Assembly (NCBI RefSeq): GCF_023227905.1 | Contig: NZ_JALOCF010000005.1 | Location: 87,669 to 151,668 of the forward strand | Source: Methylobacter sp. | GTDB lineage: Bacteria; Pseudomonadota; Gammaproteobacteria; Methylococcales; Methylomonadaceae | DNA length: 64,000 nt | Direction of reading: 5' to 3' | In this document: positions 53,124 to 60,439 of the stretch, in pieces | How the letters are laid out: each line of letters starts with the position of its first letter | Position numbering within the stretch: position 1 is the stretch's first letter | Notes under the pieces: model-generated | What the model was told of the DNA's origin: nothing | What the model saw: the letters and a program-made list of their open reading frames with translations, nothing else | Database searches by the model: none | Made by a program: the position numbers and the translations under genes

Positions 53124-53483
53124 TTATTCCGGTTTAAGCGACTTGTACAGCTCTAACGTTTTGTTCAACTCGTCTGTCGCACCTTTTACATCACCCTGGT
53201 TTACCTTGATTTGCGCCTGAATGATGCTAGCGGTAGCCTTTTTAGTGATGTCCGGATTTCCTGTTACTTTCTCGGAAGTCGTACGCGCTTCTTTTAAATG
53301 TTGGCTGGGAGGAAAGAAATCTCTATGGCTGATTTCGACTTTAGCCTTTTCAATATGCATAATAGTTTCATTGGGGCTGTAAACTGAACTTTTAGCCGCT
53401 TCTTCCGCATAAGCGGTAACGCTGGGCGAGCCTAAAGAGAAAGCCAGTAATAAAATTAAAGCAGTGCTTTTGATAATATTCAT
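53124..53483 (-). CDS. Small secreted helical protein of unknown function
   Basis: A 119-residue protein with a clear signal peptide (STALILLLAFSLGSPSVTAYA, split as STALILLLAFSLGS and PSVTAYA). The mature part is wholly helical and resembles paired alpha-hairpins: NETIMHIEKAKVEISHRDFF and KKATASIIQAQIKVNQGDVK. Two such units, each with a helix start rich in Lys/Ala/Glu, suggest TPR-like or metal-binding helical bundles. No family name can be assigned with confidence. It stands alone on its strand. Confidence 0.65.
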   Translation of the reverse strand: MNIIKSTALILLLAFSLGSPSVTAYAEEAAKSSVYSPNETIMHIEKAKVEISHRDFFPPSQHLKEARTTSEKVTGNPDITKKATASIIQAQIKVNQGDVKGATDELNKTLELYKSLKPE

Positions 53484-53912
53484 AAAATAAAGCCTATGTT
53501 GTGATTATCGAATAGTGTCGGTAAAAAATTCTTTAAAAATGAATTTGTTTTTATCTACAAGATAACGGATCAATCATTCGTGACCTTAGTTTAAAAATTT
53601 ATATAATCTTGAGTTAAGCTACCATGTCGCGAACAATGCGCAATAGGTATAAATACCTGATCTAAATGGCTTATTGCGACATTGGCAAAGCCAAGCACTG
53701 CGCCTGACTGCGTCATCCACCGTGCATTATGAGCTCTTGGCCGCTGGGATCGGCAGCCCGCAGCTGAACACGCACGCGAACACAATCAAGACGATTTCAA
53801 TTATTGAAGCGAGTATTTATGGTTGGATTGACAGCGTTCCCTTGCCGTACATTAGGTCTGCATCACCTCTGCCCAGCTTAAGACTAACCGGGCGCGGCCT
53901 GCAAACTGACAA
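53484..53912. other. Intergenic region without recognised gene
   Basis: Contains a loose TGTCGC..GCGACA pairing around 53624-53680 and otherwise no coding or RNA signal that I can support. Confidence 0.4.
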
Positions 53913-54464
53913 TCACTGTTTGACGGGACTGGGAAACTCTTCCACTATTTCTTCCACAGCTTCCTTGATCCGCTCGGCATTAGTTTCCGGATCGCTGACC
54001 GTGCCGGTGCCGATGCCGCGAAACACCAGTTTCTGCGTTTTGGCATCCACGAAATCAAGTATCAGTGTTCCCTCCGTATATTGCGATACATCGGTATAGG
54101 TCCGTGGTGCGCCTGCCCACATGCCATAATATCCATAGCCATAAGGCATGCCTCCATAACCCCAATCGCTCGACTGGTGAATAGCCAGTTTTTCCTTGGT
54201 CGATACATGACGCACGACATGCAGATCGGCGTTTTCGCTTGTTTCTGAAATGCCATGACGCGCAAGATTGGCGCGCAGGGCTTCACGAAGCGCCGCTTCG
54301 CTCGATGGCGACAATCTTATTTTCTCGTTGCCTGGAACCAAGACATAGCTGCGGTATTGCGAGAACGGGGCCAAATGGTCGAAGTCGGTCGTGACAGAAA
54401 CGGTGGAACAGGCTGTCAGGAAAAGAACTGCTGCAAGTAAATATCCGCGTGGTGATGTAAACAT
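53913..54464 (-). CDS. DUF4136 lipoprotein
   Basis: A 183-residue predicted lipoprotein with lipobox FLTAC (LAAVLFLTACSTVSVTTDFD). A DUF4136 domain follows: DFDHLAPFSQYRSYVLVPG, SEAALREALRANLARHGIS, TLILDFVDAKTQKLVFRGIG and a C-terminal helix IKEAVEEIVEEFP. The middle has a Gly/Tyr-rich patch (GYGGMPYGYGYYGMWAG). The ATG at 54464 has GGAG nine bases upstream and is preferred over 54488. Function of DUF4136 proteins is unknown; they are envelope proteins. Confidence 0.82.
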   Translation of the reverse strand: MFTSPRGYLLAAVLFLTACSTVSVTTDFDHLAPFSQYRSYVLVPGNEKIRLSPSSEAALREALRANLARHGISETSENADLHVVRHVSTKEKLAIHQSSDWGYGGMPYGYGYYGMWAGAPRTYTDVSQYTEGTLILDFVDAKTQKLVFRGIGTGTVSDPETNAERIKEAVEEIVEEFPSPVKQ

Positions 54465-55159
54465 GGCTTTTATCTCCAATGTTGGCAAAGTTAATATTCA
54501 TCTTCCGAGCTTTTCGCTTCATTGCCTAATAACAAACCGATATTGCCTTGTCGGCGCTGGCCGATTTTTGCAAGACTGCCGATTCCGGGTAGCTCAACAT
54601 ATCGGTGATTGTAACGGTAACAATGTTGCCGGTATGACTAGCGATTTCAGCGGCCATGATTTGTCCTGCCAGCTGCAATCCGCTGATTCGATATTGATGG
54701 CATTCTGAAAACTAATCAAGCGATAACTCCAAAAACATCAAGGATTCAATGATGACTTTGCCTCGATCGCTACCTGCGGATTGATACCACGCGGCTAAGA
54801 TGCTTTCGACGTCAGCATGGGCTATTCAATTTTCGCCGAATTGCAATGCGATCTGAGCGATTAGCGAGAAACAATCAGGTCAGGCACAGTAGTAAGGCGC
54901 GCATCGGTCCACAGTAACTTAATGGCGCTGACAAGACGAATCCTGCTCCAGGTTATTCGATTCAGCGGGTAAAAGCTTAGGTTGAAACTCATTCCGTGCA
55001 GAGGAATGACGCAATAAATAGCTTAAAAAAAGTGTTGACTTTTTTTTGTGCTCATTGTTAATTTAACTGCGTTATTTTTTGAATAACAGGCCTGAGATTA
55101 GGCTTTTACATGGCATAAGGATTGTTCTCAACACTCCTAGATGATACGGGAGGAGCGCT
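54465..55159. other. Intergenic region with a promoter near its right end
   Basis: About 700 bases without a recognised gene, though fragments read like decayed coding DNA. A promoter for the next small gene lies at 55035-55063. Confidence 0.4.
55035..55063 (+). promoter_or_regulatory. Sigma-70 promoter of the 96-residue gene
   Basis: TTGACT at 55035-55040 and TTAATT at 55058-55063 are separated by 17 bases, in a T-rich stretch. The transcript would begin near 55070, about 90 bases before the ATG. Confidence 0.5.
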
Positions 55160-55450
55160 ATGAACAAGGTAACTCCACACTTAGTACGCGATTTACATAA
55201 AACACTTCCTGAAGGCACAGAATGCTATCTCTGCGCCGCTGCCAGGAGAGCTTTGACTAAATATCGCAAAAGTCACGAACCAATGGCTCTTTTGACCCCC
55301 GCTGTTTCCTTGAAAAAAGATGAGGCTTTATCTGTCTTGTCGCAAAAGCTGGGTCGGGGTCTAAGCCGCTTTTTCACCAAAGATATCCAAGCGGCATTGG
55401 ACTCCATGCCGGGAAATAAGCCATCAAAATGGTTTAACTTATCCTACTGA
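55160..55450 (+). CDS. Small cytoplasmic protein of unknown function
   Basis: A 96-residue protein that I do not recognise. It has a strong Shine-Dalgarno (GGGAGGAGCG, six to seven bases before the ATG), its own promoter, and a classical terminator 40 bases after the stop, so it is a real one-gene unit. Visible features: a CxxC pair (TECYLCAAARRALTKYRK), a basic helix after it, and a second half LSVLSQKLGRGLSRFFTKDI likely to fold as helices. No signal peptide. A small nucleic-acid-binding or zinc-linked protein is possible, but unproven. Confidence 0.65.
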   Translation: MNKVTPHLVRDLHKTLPEGTECYLCAAARRALTKYRKSHEPMALLTPAVSLKKDEALSVLSQKLGRGLSRFFTKDIQAALDSMPGNKPSKWFNLSY

Positions 55451-55490
55451 CATTACTTTCCTGCGGGAGAGACGTCGATCATTTCCACAA

Positions 55491-55516
55491 TCCCCCTCCG
55501 AAGAGGGGGACTTTTT
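55491..55516 (+). terminator. Rho-independent terminator of the 96-residue gene
   Basis: TCCCCCTC pairs exactly with GAGGGGGA around loop CGAA, followed by CTTTTT. Stem, loop and U-tract are all textbook. Confidence 0.88.
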
Positions 55517-55561
55517 AATCTATATCGTATTCGGGCAATGCGCCCAAATGCAGTCTGCTTG

Positions 55562-55592
55562 TCTTGTTCTCACTCAGCGCGTGAGAACAAGA
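55562..55592. repeat. TCTTGTTCTCAC hairpin
   Basis: Exact 12-base arms (55562-55573 and 55581-55592) with loop TCAGCGC; no U-tract. It directly precedes a REPIN element. Confidence 0.6.
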
Positions 55593-55600
55593 GAAAATTT

Positions 55601-55677
55601 GTAGGGTACGCACCGCGTACCATTTTCAAATTTTCCCGATGAATTAAATCTGAAAAGGTACGCGGTGCGTACCCTAC
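55601..55677. repeat. REPIN-like element, copy 1
   Basis: Two inverted REP sequences: GTAGGGTACGCACCGCGTACC (55601-55621, quoted as GTAGGGTACGCACC plus GCGTACC) and its exact complement (55657-55677) around a 35-base spacer. A nearly identical 76-base element lies at 57153-57228. Both flank the transposase-like gene of the RAYT family. Confidence 0.82.
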
Positions 55678-55682
55678 CGTGC

Positions 55683-56069
55683 TTATTCGGCAATTTTTAC
55701 CAACCAGCCACCATCGCCCTTGCAATTGTTTTGCCCATCAGCAGTGATTGCAATTCTGGCGTAAATACCTTTTAGTGACGACGGTATCGTTCCACTGACC
55801 AGATAACCGTCCTCATTTCGTGGATTGACCTTAAGGGTAGTTGGCAATCCTTTAATTGTAACCTTGATAGTATTCGGAAAGGTGTTTGCAGAGGCAATAA
55901 AAGAAAAAGCTGAACCCACAGCAACTTCAGTTTTTTCAGCCGGAACAAAATTGGTAAATTCAGGTTTGGCACAGGCTTTTGAGCTACTGCTACTGCCGTA
56001 CGCCCACGAAGTGCTGGTCACCATCATTAATACAAAAAACCACAAGCAATTATGTTGTTTCATCATCAT
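55683..56069 (-). CDS. Secreted Ig-like-fold protein of unknown function
   Basis: A 128-residue protein with a signal peptide (LWFFVLMMVTSTSWAYG). A Ser-rich linker and a compact beta-rich domain follow, of the putative Ig/cadherin-like type: NFVPAEKTEVAVGSAFSFIA, IKVTIKGLPTTLKVNP and GIYARIAITADGQNNC. Two Cys flank the domain and may pair. Start could be any of three consecutive ATGs. It sits between two REP clusters and on the opposite strand to the 96-residue gene. Function unknown. Confidence 0.65.
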   Translation of the reverse strand: MMMKQHNCLWFFVLMMVTSTSWAYGSSSSSKACAKPEFTNFVPAEKTEVAVGSAFSFIASANTFPNTIKVTIKGLPTTLKVNPRNEDGYLVSGTIPSSLKGIYARIAITADGQNNCKGDGGWLVKIAE

Positions 56070-56344
56070 GCCTCATCGTGTTGTTGGTTTTATGAATGTT
56101 TCTTTTGCAGCGTTACACTAAAACATTTTATGTTCAAGTCCGGTAAGTTCAATGGTTGGTAAGATTACTGAGAAGTAAGGTCAGTATTTATCATTTATTT
56201 TTCACTATATCAAAGTAAACGGTCGAGCACCTGCTGAATCTGATATACCGAGTAAAATCAATTGTCGCGTTAGCGACATCTTTAGGGATATTAAAGAATA
56301 TTCTGATGGCTGCCATTAAGTTATAGCTGCGTATTTTAAGCGGC

Positions 56345-56405
56345 TGGAGTGCAAAGCTGGCCTTGCCGTATGGCGCGGTTAGTGCAAGGCAAGCCTTGTG
56401 CTCCA
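56345..56405. repeat. Imperfect TGGAGTGC..palindrome
   Basis: Arms 56345-56366 and 56384-56405 pair at 18 of 22 bases. Sequence is akin to the palindromes at 15539-15581 and 17404-17460 (shared GGAGT..CAAAGC core). Confidence 0.6.
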
Positions 56406-56464
56406 TTTGAATTTAACTTAATGACAGTGACGTTGGCGCGAGGGAACGAGGGAAAATTTGAAAA

Positions 56465-56485
56465 GATACACGGTGCGTACCCTAC
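56465..56485. repeat. Single variant REP sequence at the RAYT 3' end
   Basis: GATACACGGTGCGTACCCTAC differs from the standard REP in this region at about three positions. It lies directly beside the RAYT stop codon. Confidence 0.7.
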
Positions 56486-56489
56486 CGGG

Positions 56490-57050
56490 CTATTCTCCGG
56501 CGCATTGAATAGCATCAAGGCCGGCATAATCCTCGGACTGCGAACCCCAGCGCTCCGGATAAGCGCCTTGCTCCACCCAGCGCTGAAAAGAGGAATAAGG
56601 CCAGTCCTGCACATTTTTGACCAACCCATGTTTTACCGGATTGAAATGCAGATAATCGAGATGGTTTTGGTAATCTAGTTCATCGCGCAAGGCGTGTTCC
56701 CAAAACCGTCTTTGCCAGATGCCGCGTCGACGGTAGCGCAGACGGGAAGCCGTCACCGGTTGTTCGGTGCCTCCCAAAACCAGCCAATGTTGAGTGAAGT
56801 GCTTTTTGATGATGCCCCAGCGTTTCGAGTAATCGCAGTCATCCGGAGGCAACGTCCATATAGCATGAATATGATCGGGCAATATCACCAGCGCATCGAC
56901 GCGAAACGGCAGATGTTGTTGGCAATGACGAATCGCATCCCGTAAACAGTCTCGCGCACGACCATTAGCCAGAATAGCGGCGCGCCGCTCCGTCACCACC
57001 GTAAAGAAATACGACCCACCCGGCACATAACAGCGACGATAATCGGACAT
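56490..57050 (-). CDS. REP-associated tyrosine transposase (RAYT)
   Basis: Single-stranded DNA nuclease of the Y1 HUH family, domesticated to mobilise REP sequences. The 186-residue product starts MSDYRRCYVPGGSYFFTVV; the HUH motif is LPDHIHAIWTLP and the catalytic Tyr lies in DYQNHLDYLHFNPVKHGL. The ATG at 57050 is preferred because GGAGG lies five bases upstream; starts at 57074 or 57077 fall in the flanking REP. REP copies lie on both sides within a few dozen bases, the usual arrangement of a RAYT and its substrate. Confidence 0.9.
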   Translation of the reverse strand: MSDYRRCYVPGGSYFFTVVTERRAAILANGRARDCLRDAIRHCQQHLPFRVDALVILPDHIHAIWTLPPDDCDYSKRWGIIKKHFTQHWLVLGGTEQPVTASRLRYRRRGIWQRRFWEHALRDELDYQNHLDYLHFNPVKHGLVKNVQDWPYSSFQRWVEQGAYPERWGSQSEDYAGLDAIQCAGE

Positions 57051-57061
57051 TACAACCTCCG

Positions 57062-57082
57062 GTTGGGTACGCATCACGTACC
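57062..57082. repeat. Variant REP sequence at the RAYT 5' end
   Basis: GTTGGGTACGCATCACGTACC is a diverged copy of the local REP, lying just upstream of the RAYT start and probably overlapping its promoter. Confidence 0.7.
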
Positions 57083-57152
57083 GTGGTTAAAGTTTTTCGG
57101 TGGAGCCAATCCCCAAAAGCACAAGATACATAATTAAGCGCCGGAAATTGTT

Positions 57153-57228
57153 GTAGGGTACGCACCGCGTACCATTTTCAAATTTTCCGATGAATTAAAT
57201 CCGAAAAGGTACGCGGTGCGTACCCTAC
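57153..57228. repeat. REPIN-like element, copy 2
   Basis: Same layout as copy 1: inverted REPs at 57153-57173 and 57208-57228, with a 34-base spacer almost identical to that of copy 1 (one base shorter). Confidence 0.82.
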
Positions 57229-57239
57229 CGGGCTACGAA

Positions 57240-58130
57240 TTACGCCTTACCGCGTTCTACATGAGATGTTAGGGTTGCCACATGAGAAGAGAGAATATGG
57301 CCCTGCTGAAACCATTTATCGATGACATATTGGTAAAAGTCTTGGTTTTGTGAAGAACCGCATATAGATACTAGCTCTTTACCAATACTTGTTAACAAGA
57401 CATGCCCAATCTCAATCTGATTGCTAATGTCATTGCCAAACTCAATTAAGGTTGATCGACCGAAATAATAAGAGTGCGTATATTTGCCAAACCCTTTTCT
57501 CACATATCCGCTCACGGTTTCAAAAGAGATCAGCCCGATAGAATCCAAGTGCTTTAGGGTCGCGAAGTTAATACCATGCTTGGTATAAATTTCATCTTCT
57601 ACTTCAAAGACCACAGGAGTTGGTTCCCCCATAAGCCACACGAATTGGCAAAACGTAGTAAAAAGTGCAGCATCTTTTTTATCGATTGATGAGACAAAAT
57701 CGACAGTTCTTTTAGAGAATGTGCCTGGATTAGAAGCTTCTCCAGAAAGCAGTCTTGCCCATAAGGATCGCATATCGCTATCCGACACGGTGTCGCACTG
57801 TTTGAAAAAATAAGCAACCCAGTCCTCGTCCAGATTTTCAACCTTGGCGTCATGTGTCAATTGAGCTGCTGCTTGAGCGGTGATTTGTTCAATGTTTTCT
57901 TGTTTCCGTGCTTCCTGTTGGATAAATCTTTCCACCCCCCTGGATTCCAGTTCAGTTAGTTCGATTTTGCTTATAGCCTTGATTTTTTCGGCTTCTGCTT
58001 CAGCTCGAGCTTTCCTTATGATACGAGATGGCTCATAGACGATCCCAACTGCGGCAGAAATCTTTTCAATGAGTACAGTCGCTGGTTTTGAAAGGTCACC
58101 AAGGTTTACAAGCGAATTGCCATCTGCCAC
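57240..58130 (-). CDS. DUF2806 protein
   Basis: A 296-residue cytoplasmic protein of the DUF2806 family. The N-terminal third is a charged helix (ARAEAEAEKIKAISKIELTE, probable coiled coil, residues about 35-100). The signature DEDWVAYFFKQCDTVSDSDM and LWARLLSGEASNPGTFSKRT is at about 105-145, and a C-terminal domain follows. No enzymatic motif is visible. It lies 52 bases after the TSCPD gene on the same strand and next to a REPIN. DUF2806 genes often occur in accessory regions; role unknown. Confidence 0.75.
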   Translation of the reverse strand: MADGNSLVNLGDLSKPATVLIEKISAAVGIVYEPSRIIRKARAEAEAEKIKAISKIELTELESRGVERFIQQEARKQENIEQITAQAAAQLTHDAKVENLDEDWVAYFFKQCDTVSDSDMRSLWARLLSGEASNPGTFSKRTVDFVSSIDKKDAALFTTFCQFVWLMGEPTPVVFEVEDEIYTKHGINFATLKHLDSIGLISFETVSGYVRKGFGKYTHSYYFGRSTLIEFGNDISNQIEIGHVLLTSIGKELVSICGSSQNQDFYQYVIDKWFQQGHILSSHVATLTSHVERGKA

Positions 58131-58182
58131 ATTTATCTCCTAATAACATTAATGTAAGTTTGCGATGTACGCTCAACCGCCA

Positions 58183-58932
58183 TCACCCACACTTACTCTC
58201 CCCACAATTCAAGCAAGTCATACACCCATCCATCAACACCATGGCCTTAGTGCTGCACTTGTTACACAGCACGGCCTTTTCCGGAAACGCCTGTCCTTCC
58301 GACTCGCCATGCGCGGCTTCAAACTCTTTGCGCTTTTCATCAAGAAACTGCTTCTGGTGATCGCTCATCGCTTCCGGCTTGATCATGCCGATGTGTTTCA
58401 GGTGCGACTCAATCGCGTAGCCGATTTCGGCAACTAGGGACGGCATGAACACGCCGCCTTTTTTGAAGTAGCCGCCGTGCGGATCGAATACGGCTTTCAT
58501 TTCTTCGACTAAAAAACAAGCATCGCCGCCTTTGCGGAACACGGCCGAGATTAATCGAGTCAGCGCCAACACCCACTGGAAATGCTCCATGTTTTTGGAG
58601 TTGATGAAAATTTCGTAAGGCCGACGCTCTTCGTGGGCGGTTCCGGGGTTCAGGATCATGTCGTTGATGGTGATGTACAGCGCATGCTCCGACTGCGGGG
58701 TTTTGATTTTATAGGTGGAACCGAGCAGCACTTCCGGACGCGTCAGGTTTTCGTTCATGCTTTCCAGCGTTGGCTGTTCCGGCTCTTGCTTAACCGGTTC
58801 TACATCGTCTTTGCTGAGAACTTTGTAGCCGACGATTTTTTTGGTGATTTTATGGGTCATGTCTGTAGCCTCAATCATTATTGCTGAACCTTGTTTTAAA
58901 GGCGGCGCATTTTTACTGGTGTTCTGTGTCAT
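58183..58932 (-). CDS. Detached TSCPD/zinc-ribbon partner of NrdJ
   Basis: A 249-residue protein corresponding to the C-terminal part of long class II ribonucleotide reductases. A TSCPD-type region (about residues 70-180: LGSTYKIKTPQSEHALYITI and NMEHFQWVLALTRLISAVFR) is followed by a zinc ribbon with CNKCSTKAMVLMDGCMTCLN and CGESKCG at the C-terminus. In the fused enzymes the C-terminal Cys pair re-reduces the active site. Here it is separate and should act with the NrdJ encoded at 60440-62590. It starts three bases after the SecB-like stop, so it depends on transcription through the toxin-antitoxin genes or a promoter within them. Confidence 0.83.
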   Translation of the reverse strand: MTQNTSKNAPPLKQGSAIMIEATDMTHKITKKIVGYKVLSKDDVEPVKQEPEQPTLESMNENLTRPEVLLGSTYKIKTPQSEHALYITINDMILNPGTAHEERRPYEIFINSKNMEHFQWVLALTRLISAVFRKGGDACFLVEEMKAVFDPHGGYFKKGGVFMPSLVAEIGYAIESHLKHIGMIKPEAMSDHQKQFLDEKRKEFEAAHGESEGQAFPEKAVLCNKCSTKAMVLMDGCMTCLNCGESKCG

Positions 58933-58935
58933 GTG

Positions 58936-59382
58936 TTAGGGCGTTTTTGTAAGGGGAATCTCAGGGCAAGGTACATGCGCCTGATTTATTGTAGAGAAAA
59001 CAAATTGCCGCCAAAAAGGCCAGACATTATCCACCGCATTAAAGTGAGCAAACTCAGTTAGGGCCTTTTCATCTACATTATTTGTTAATTCGTAATCTAT
59101 TCTAAATGTTGCTTCAATTTGATACAGCAATCGCGGTTCAGCATCTGAGTTCGATAAATCATTAACCCGAATACCTAAATCAACAAATACTCTAAAAAAA
59201 TCAAGCGCATTATTTTTATTATTAACTGCTTCACCTACTTCAGCTCTAATTGCCAGTTTATTTTGTTGCCCCAACTGAAGTTGATCATGGCTGTCTTCAA
59301 ACTGTTTAAAGCTGGATTCATATAAAACAATATCCAATAATTTTAAATTTTCCGATGCTTGTGCTATGAGCTCTTTATCCAT
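58936..59382 (-). CDS. SecB-like chaperone of a toxin-antitoxin-chaperone module
   Basis: A 148-residue protein, close to the length of SecB. The beta-rich core (NKLAIRAEVGEAVNNKNN; RLLYQIEATFRIDYELTNN) and C-terminal NVWPFWRQFVFSTINQAHVP match the layout of SecB, whose last strand and helix lie at the same place. Sequence identity to housekeeping SecB is low, as expected for TAC chaperones. The ATG at 59382 overlaps the mqsA stop by eight bases (ATGGATAA). In known TAC systems the chaperone protects the antitoxin from degradation; that role here is inference. Confidence 0.78.
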   Translation of the reverse strand: MDKELIAQASENLKLLDIVLYESSFKQFEDSHDQLQLGQQNKLAIRAEVGEAVNNKNNALDFFRVFVDLGIRVNDLSNSDAEPRLLYQIEATFRIDYELTNNVDEKALTEFAHFNAVDNVWPFWRQFVFSTINQAHVPCPEIPLTKTP

Positions 59383-59920
59383 AATCTGCCGTCTCATGGT
59401 AATCGTCGTGTTCTGAAAATAAGGGTTTGTGTGATTTGGTTTGTAAATCAGCAATGATTTTACGAGTAATCGGAATGACATTGTCGTAATCTGACGCAGG
59501 CAGTCTCTTTCCATTCAATCCTGCTTTCCGTTTTAGCCAATTAAACATATCTGGAACATCCAATGCAGCCCGCATTAGTTTATCCATTGCTATGCTTTGA
59601 ATAACTTCACTACGTTCATATTTTGAAAACGCATTAGGGCCGCCGCCAAAAATTTTTGCGGCATCTTGCTGAGTTAGTCCTAATTTGCTTCTTAACGCCA
59701 CTATTTCTTGGGCTGTCAACAGGCCATCCATTTTTCGCCAAACGTCACGCACGACACAGTCATTACGTTTAATCTGCTCTGAAAAAATAACCACATCACC
59801 ACATTGACGGCAGACGGAGTGCTCTACATCGACGGTGTACGATTGACCATTTCGTTGAGATTCATCGGGTTCTATACGGACTTCAAAATCTGAAGAGCCG
59901 CATTCAGCGCACTTATTCAT
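59375..59920 (-). CDS. mqsA: MqsA-type antitoxin with long C-terminal tail
   Basis: A 181-residue antitoxin. The zinc-binding Cys pairs are at residues 4/7 and 37/40 (MNKCAECG, CRQCG), as in Escherichia coli MqsA. The helix-turn-helix SKLGLTQQDAAKIFGGGPNA and FSKYERSEV follow. E. coli MqsA has 131 residues; here about 50 extra residues follow (PITRKIIADLQTKSHKPLFS then EHDDYHETADYG). In chaperone-controlled MqsA antitoxins such tails, called ChAD, make the antitoxin depend on SecB. A SecB-like gene follows directly, supporting this. No Shine-Dalgarno is visible. Confidence 0.88.
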   Translation of the reverse strand: MNKCAECGSSDFEVRIEPDESQRNGQSYTVDVEHSVCRQCGDVVIFSEQIKRNDCVVRDVWRKMDGLLTAQEIVALRSKLGLTQQDAAKIFGGGPNAFSKYERSEVIQSIAMDKLMRAALDVPDMFNWLKRKAGLNGKRLPASDYDNVIPITRKIIADLQTKSHKPLFSEHDDYHETADYG

Positions 59921-59988
59921 AATTATATTTTGTTGAGTTATTGTTGAATGCCAATCGAAAGCTTTTTAAGTAAACTTTCGAGGTTTAC

Positions 59989-60024
59989 AAAAAAAGACCA
60001 CGAATTTCATATTCTCGTGGTCTT
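59989..60024 (-). terminator. Rho-independent terminator between mqsR and mqsA
   Basis: Minus strand: AAGACCACGA pairs exactly with TCGTGGTCTT around an 11-base loop, followed by a run of T (A-run at 59989-59995 on the plus strand). It lies 28-60 bases after the mqsR stop and before mqsA. It would attenuate read-through from toxin to antitoxin, so a separate antitoxin promoter is expected. Confidence 0.78.
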
Positions 60025-60051
60025 CCTTTACAAAACGGTTTCCTATCAAAC

Positions 60052-60357
60052 TTACAAATGAAAAGAACCGATTTCGACTATTTGAATTTCTCCATCTTCT
60101 AGCAGCCGTAGCTTTATATAAATCTGATCCGTTTGTTCTTCTCGAATAATATTTTTAATATAAACATCATGAACGGTTTGATCCGGGTATTCGATAGTTT
60201 TCTGGAAATCAGCCAAGGTTAAAGAAATGACACAAGCTGAAACCTCTTCTAATGTGTAACCTAAATTTCTTATATCTTTCGGTACCTTAAGTCCTTTATA
60301 TCTGATGCGTTGCTGTGAAGCGGCTGCGCGAATTTTATCAAGATTGAAGAATGGCAA
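60052..60357 (-). CDS. mqsR: MqsR-like mRNA interferase toxin
   Basis: A 101-residue toxin. The core YTLEEVSACVISLTLADFQKT, IEYPDQTVHDVYIKNI and QIYIKLRLLEDGEIQIVEIG match the MqsR fold, a ribosome-independent RNase that cuts at GCU. It starts with TTG at 60357, with AAGGGG eight bases upstream. It has a promoter with an overlapping MqsA-like palindrome. Position before an MqsA gene supports the call, although a terminator separates the two, which is unusual for this pair. Confidence 0.8.
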   Translation of the reverse strand: MPFFNLDKIRAAASQQRIRYKGLKVPKDIRNLGYTLEEVSACVISLTLADFQKTIEYPDQTVHDVYIKNIIREEQTDQIYIKLRLLEDGEIQIVEIGSFHL

Positions 60358-60372
60358 AATTATAACCCCTTT

Positions 60373-60404
60373 CTAACCATAATGGTTAGCCTTGGTATTG
60401 TAAA
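60373..60404 (-). promoter_or_regulatory. mqsR promoter with MqsA-like operator
   Basis: Minus strand -35 TTTACA (60404-60399) and -10 TATGGT (60381-60376) are 17 bases apart. The perfect palindrome CTAACCAT-A-ATGGTTAG (60373-60389) overlaps the -10. E. coli MqsA binds AACCT-N2-4-AGGTT, and the core AACCA-TAA-TGGTT here is similar. A TATAAT lies closer to the start (near 60363) and is an alternative -10. Confidence 0.6.
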
Positions 60405-60439
60405 AACTTTCGGCTTTTTATAGCTTGTTGTTTTAAGGG

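Larger units (their letters stand above)
56070..56489. other. Intergenic region with REP fragment and palindrome
   Basis: Holds the GGAGTGC-type palindrome (56345-56405) and a single REP copy (56465-56485) that abuts the RAYT stop. No further gene recognised. Confidence 0.5.

Noticed and set aside
55562..57228. CRISPR-like array
   Set aside because: The repeats are palindromic REP/REPIN copies at irregular spacing with no unique spacers of constant length and no cas genes.
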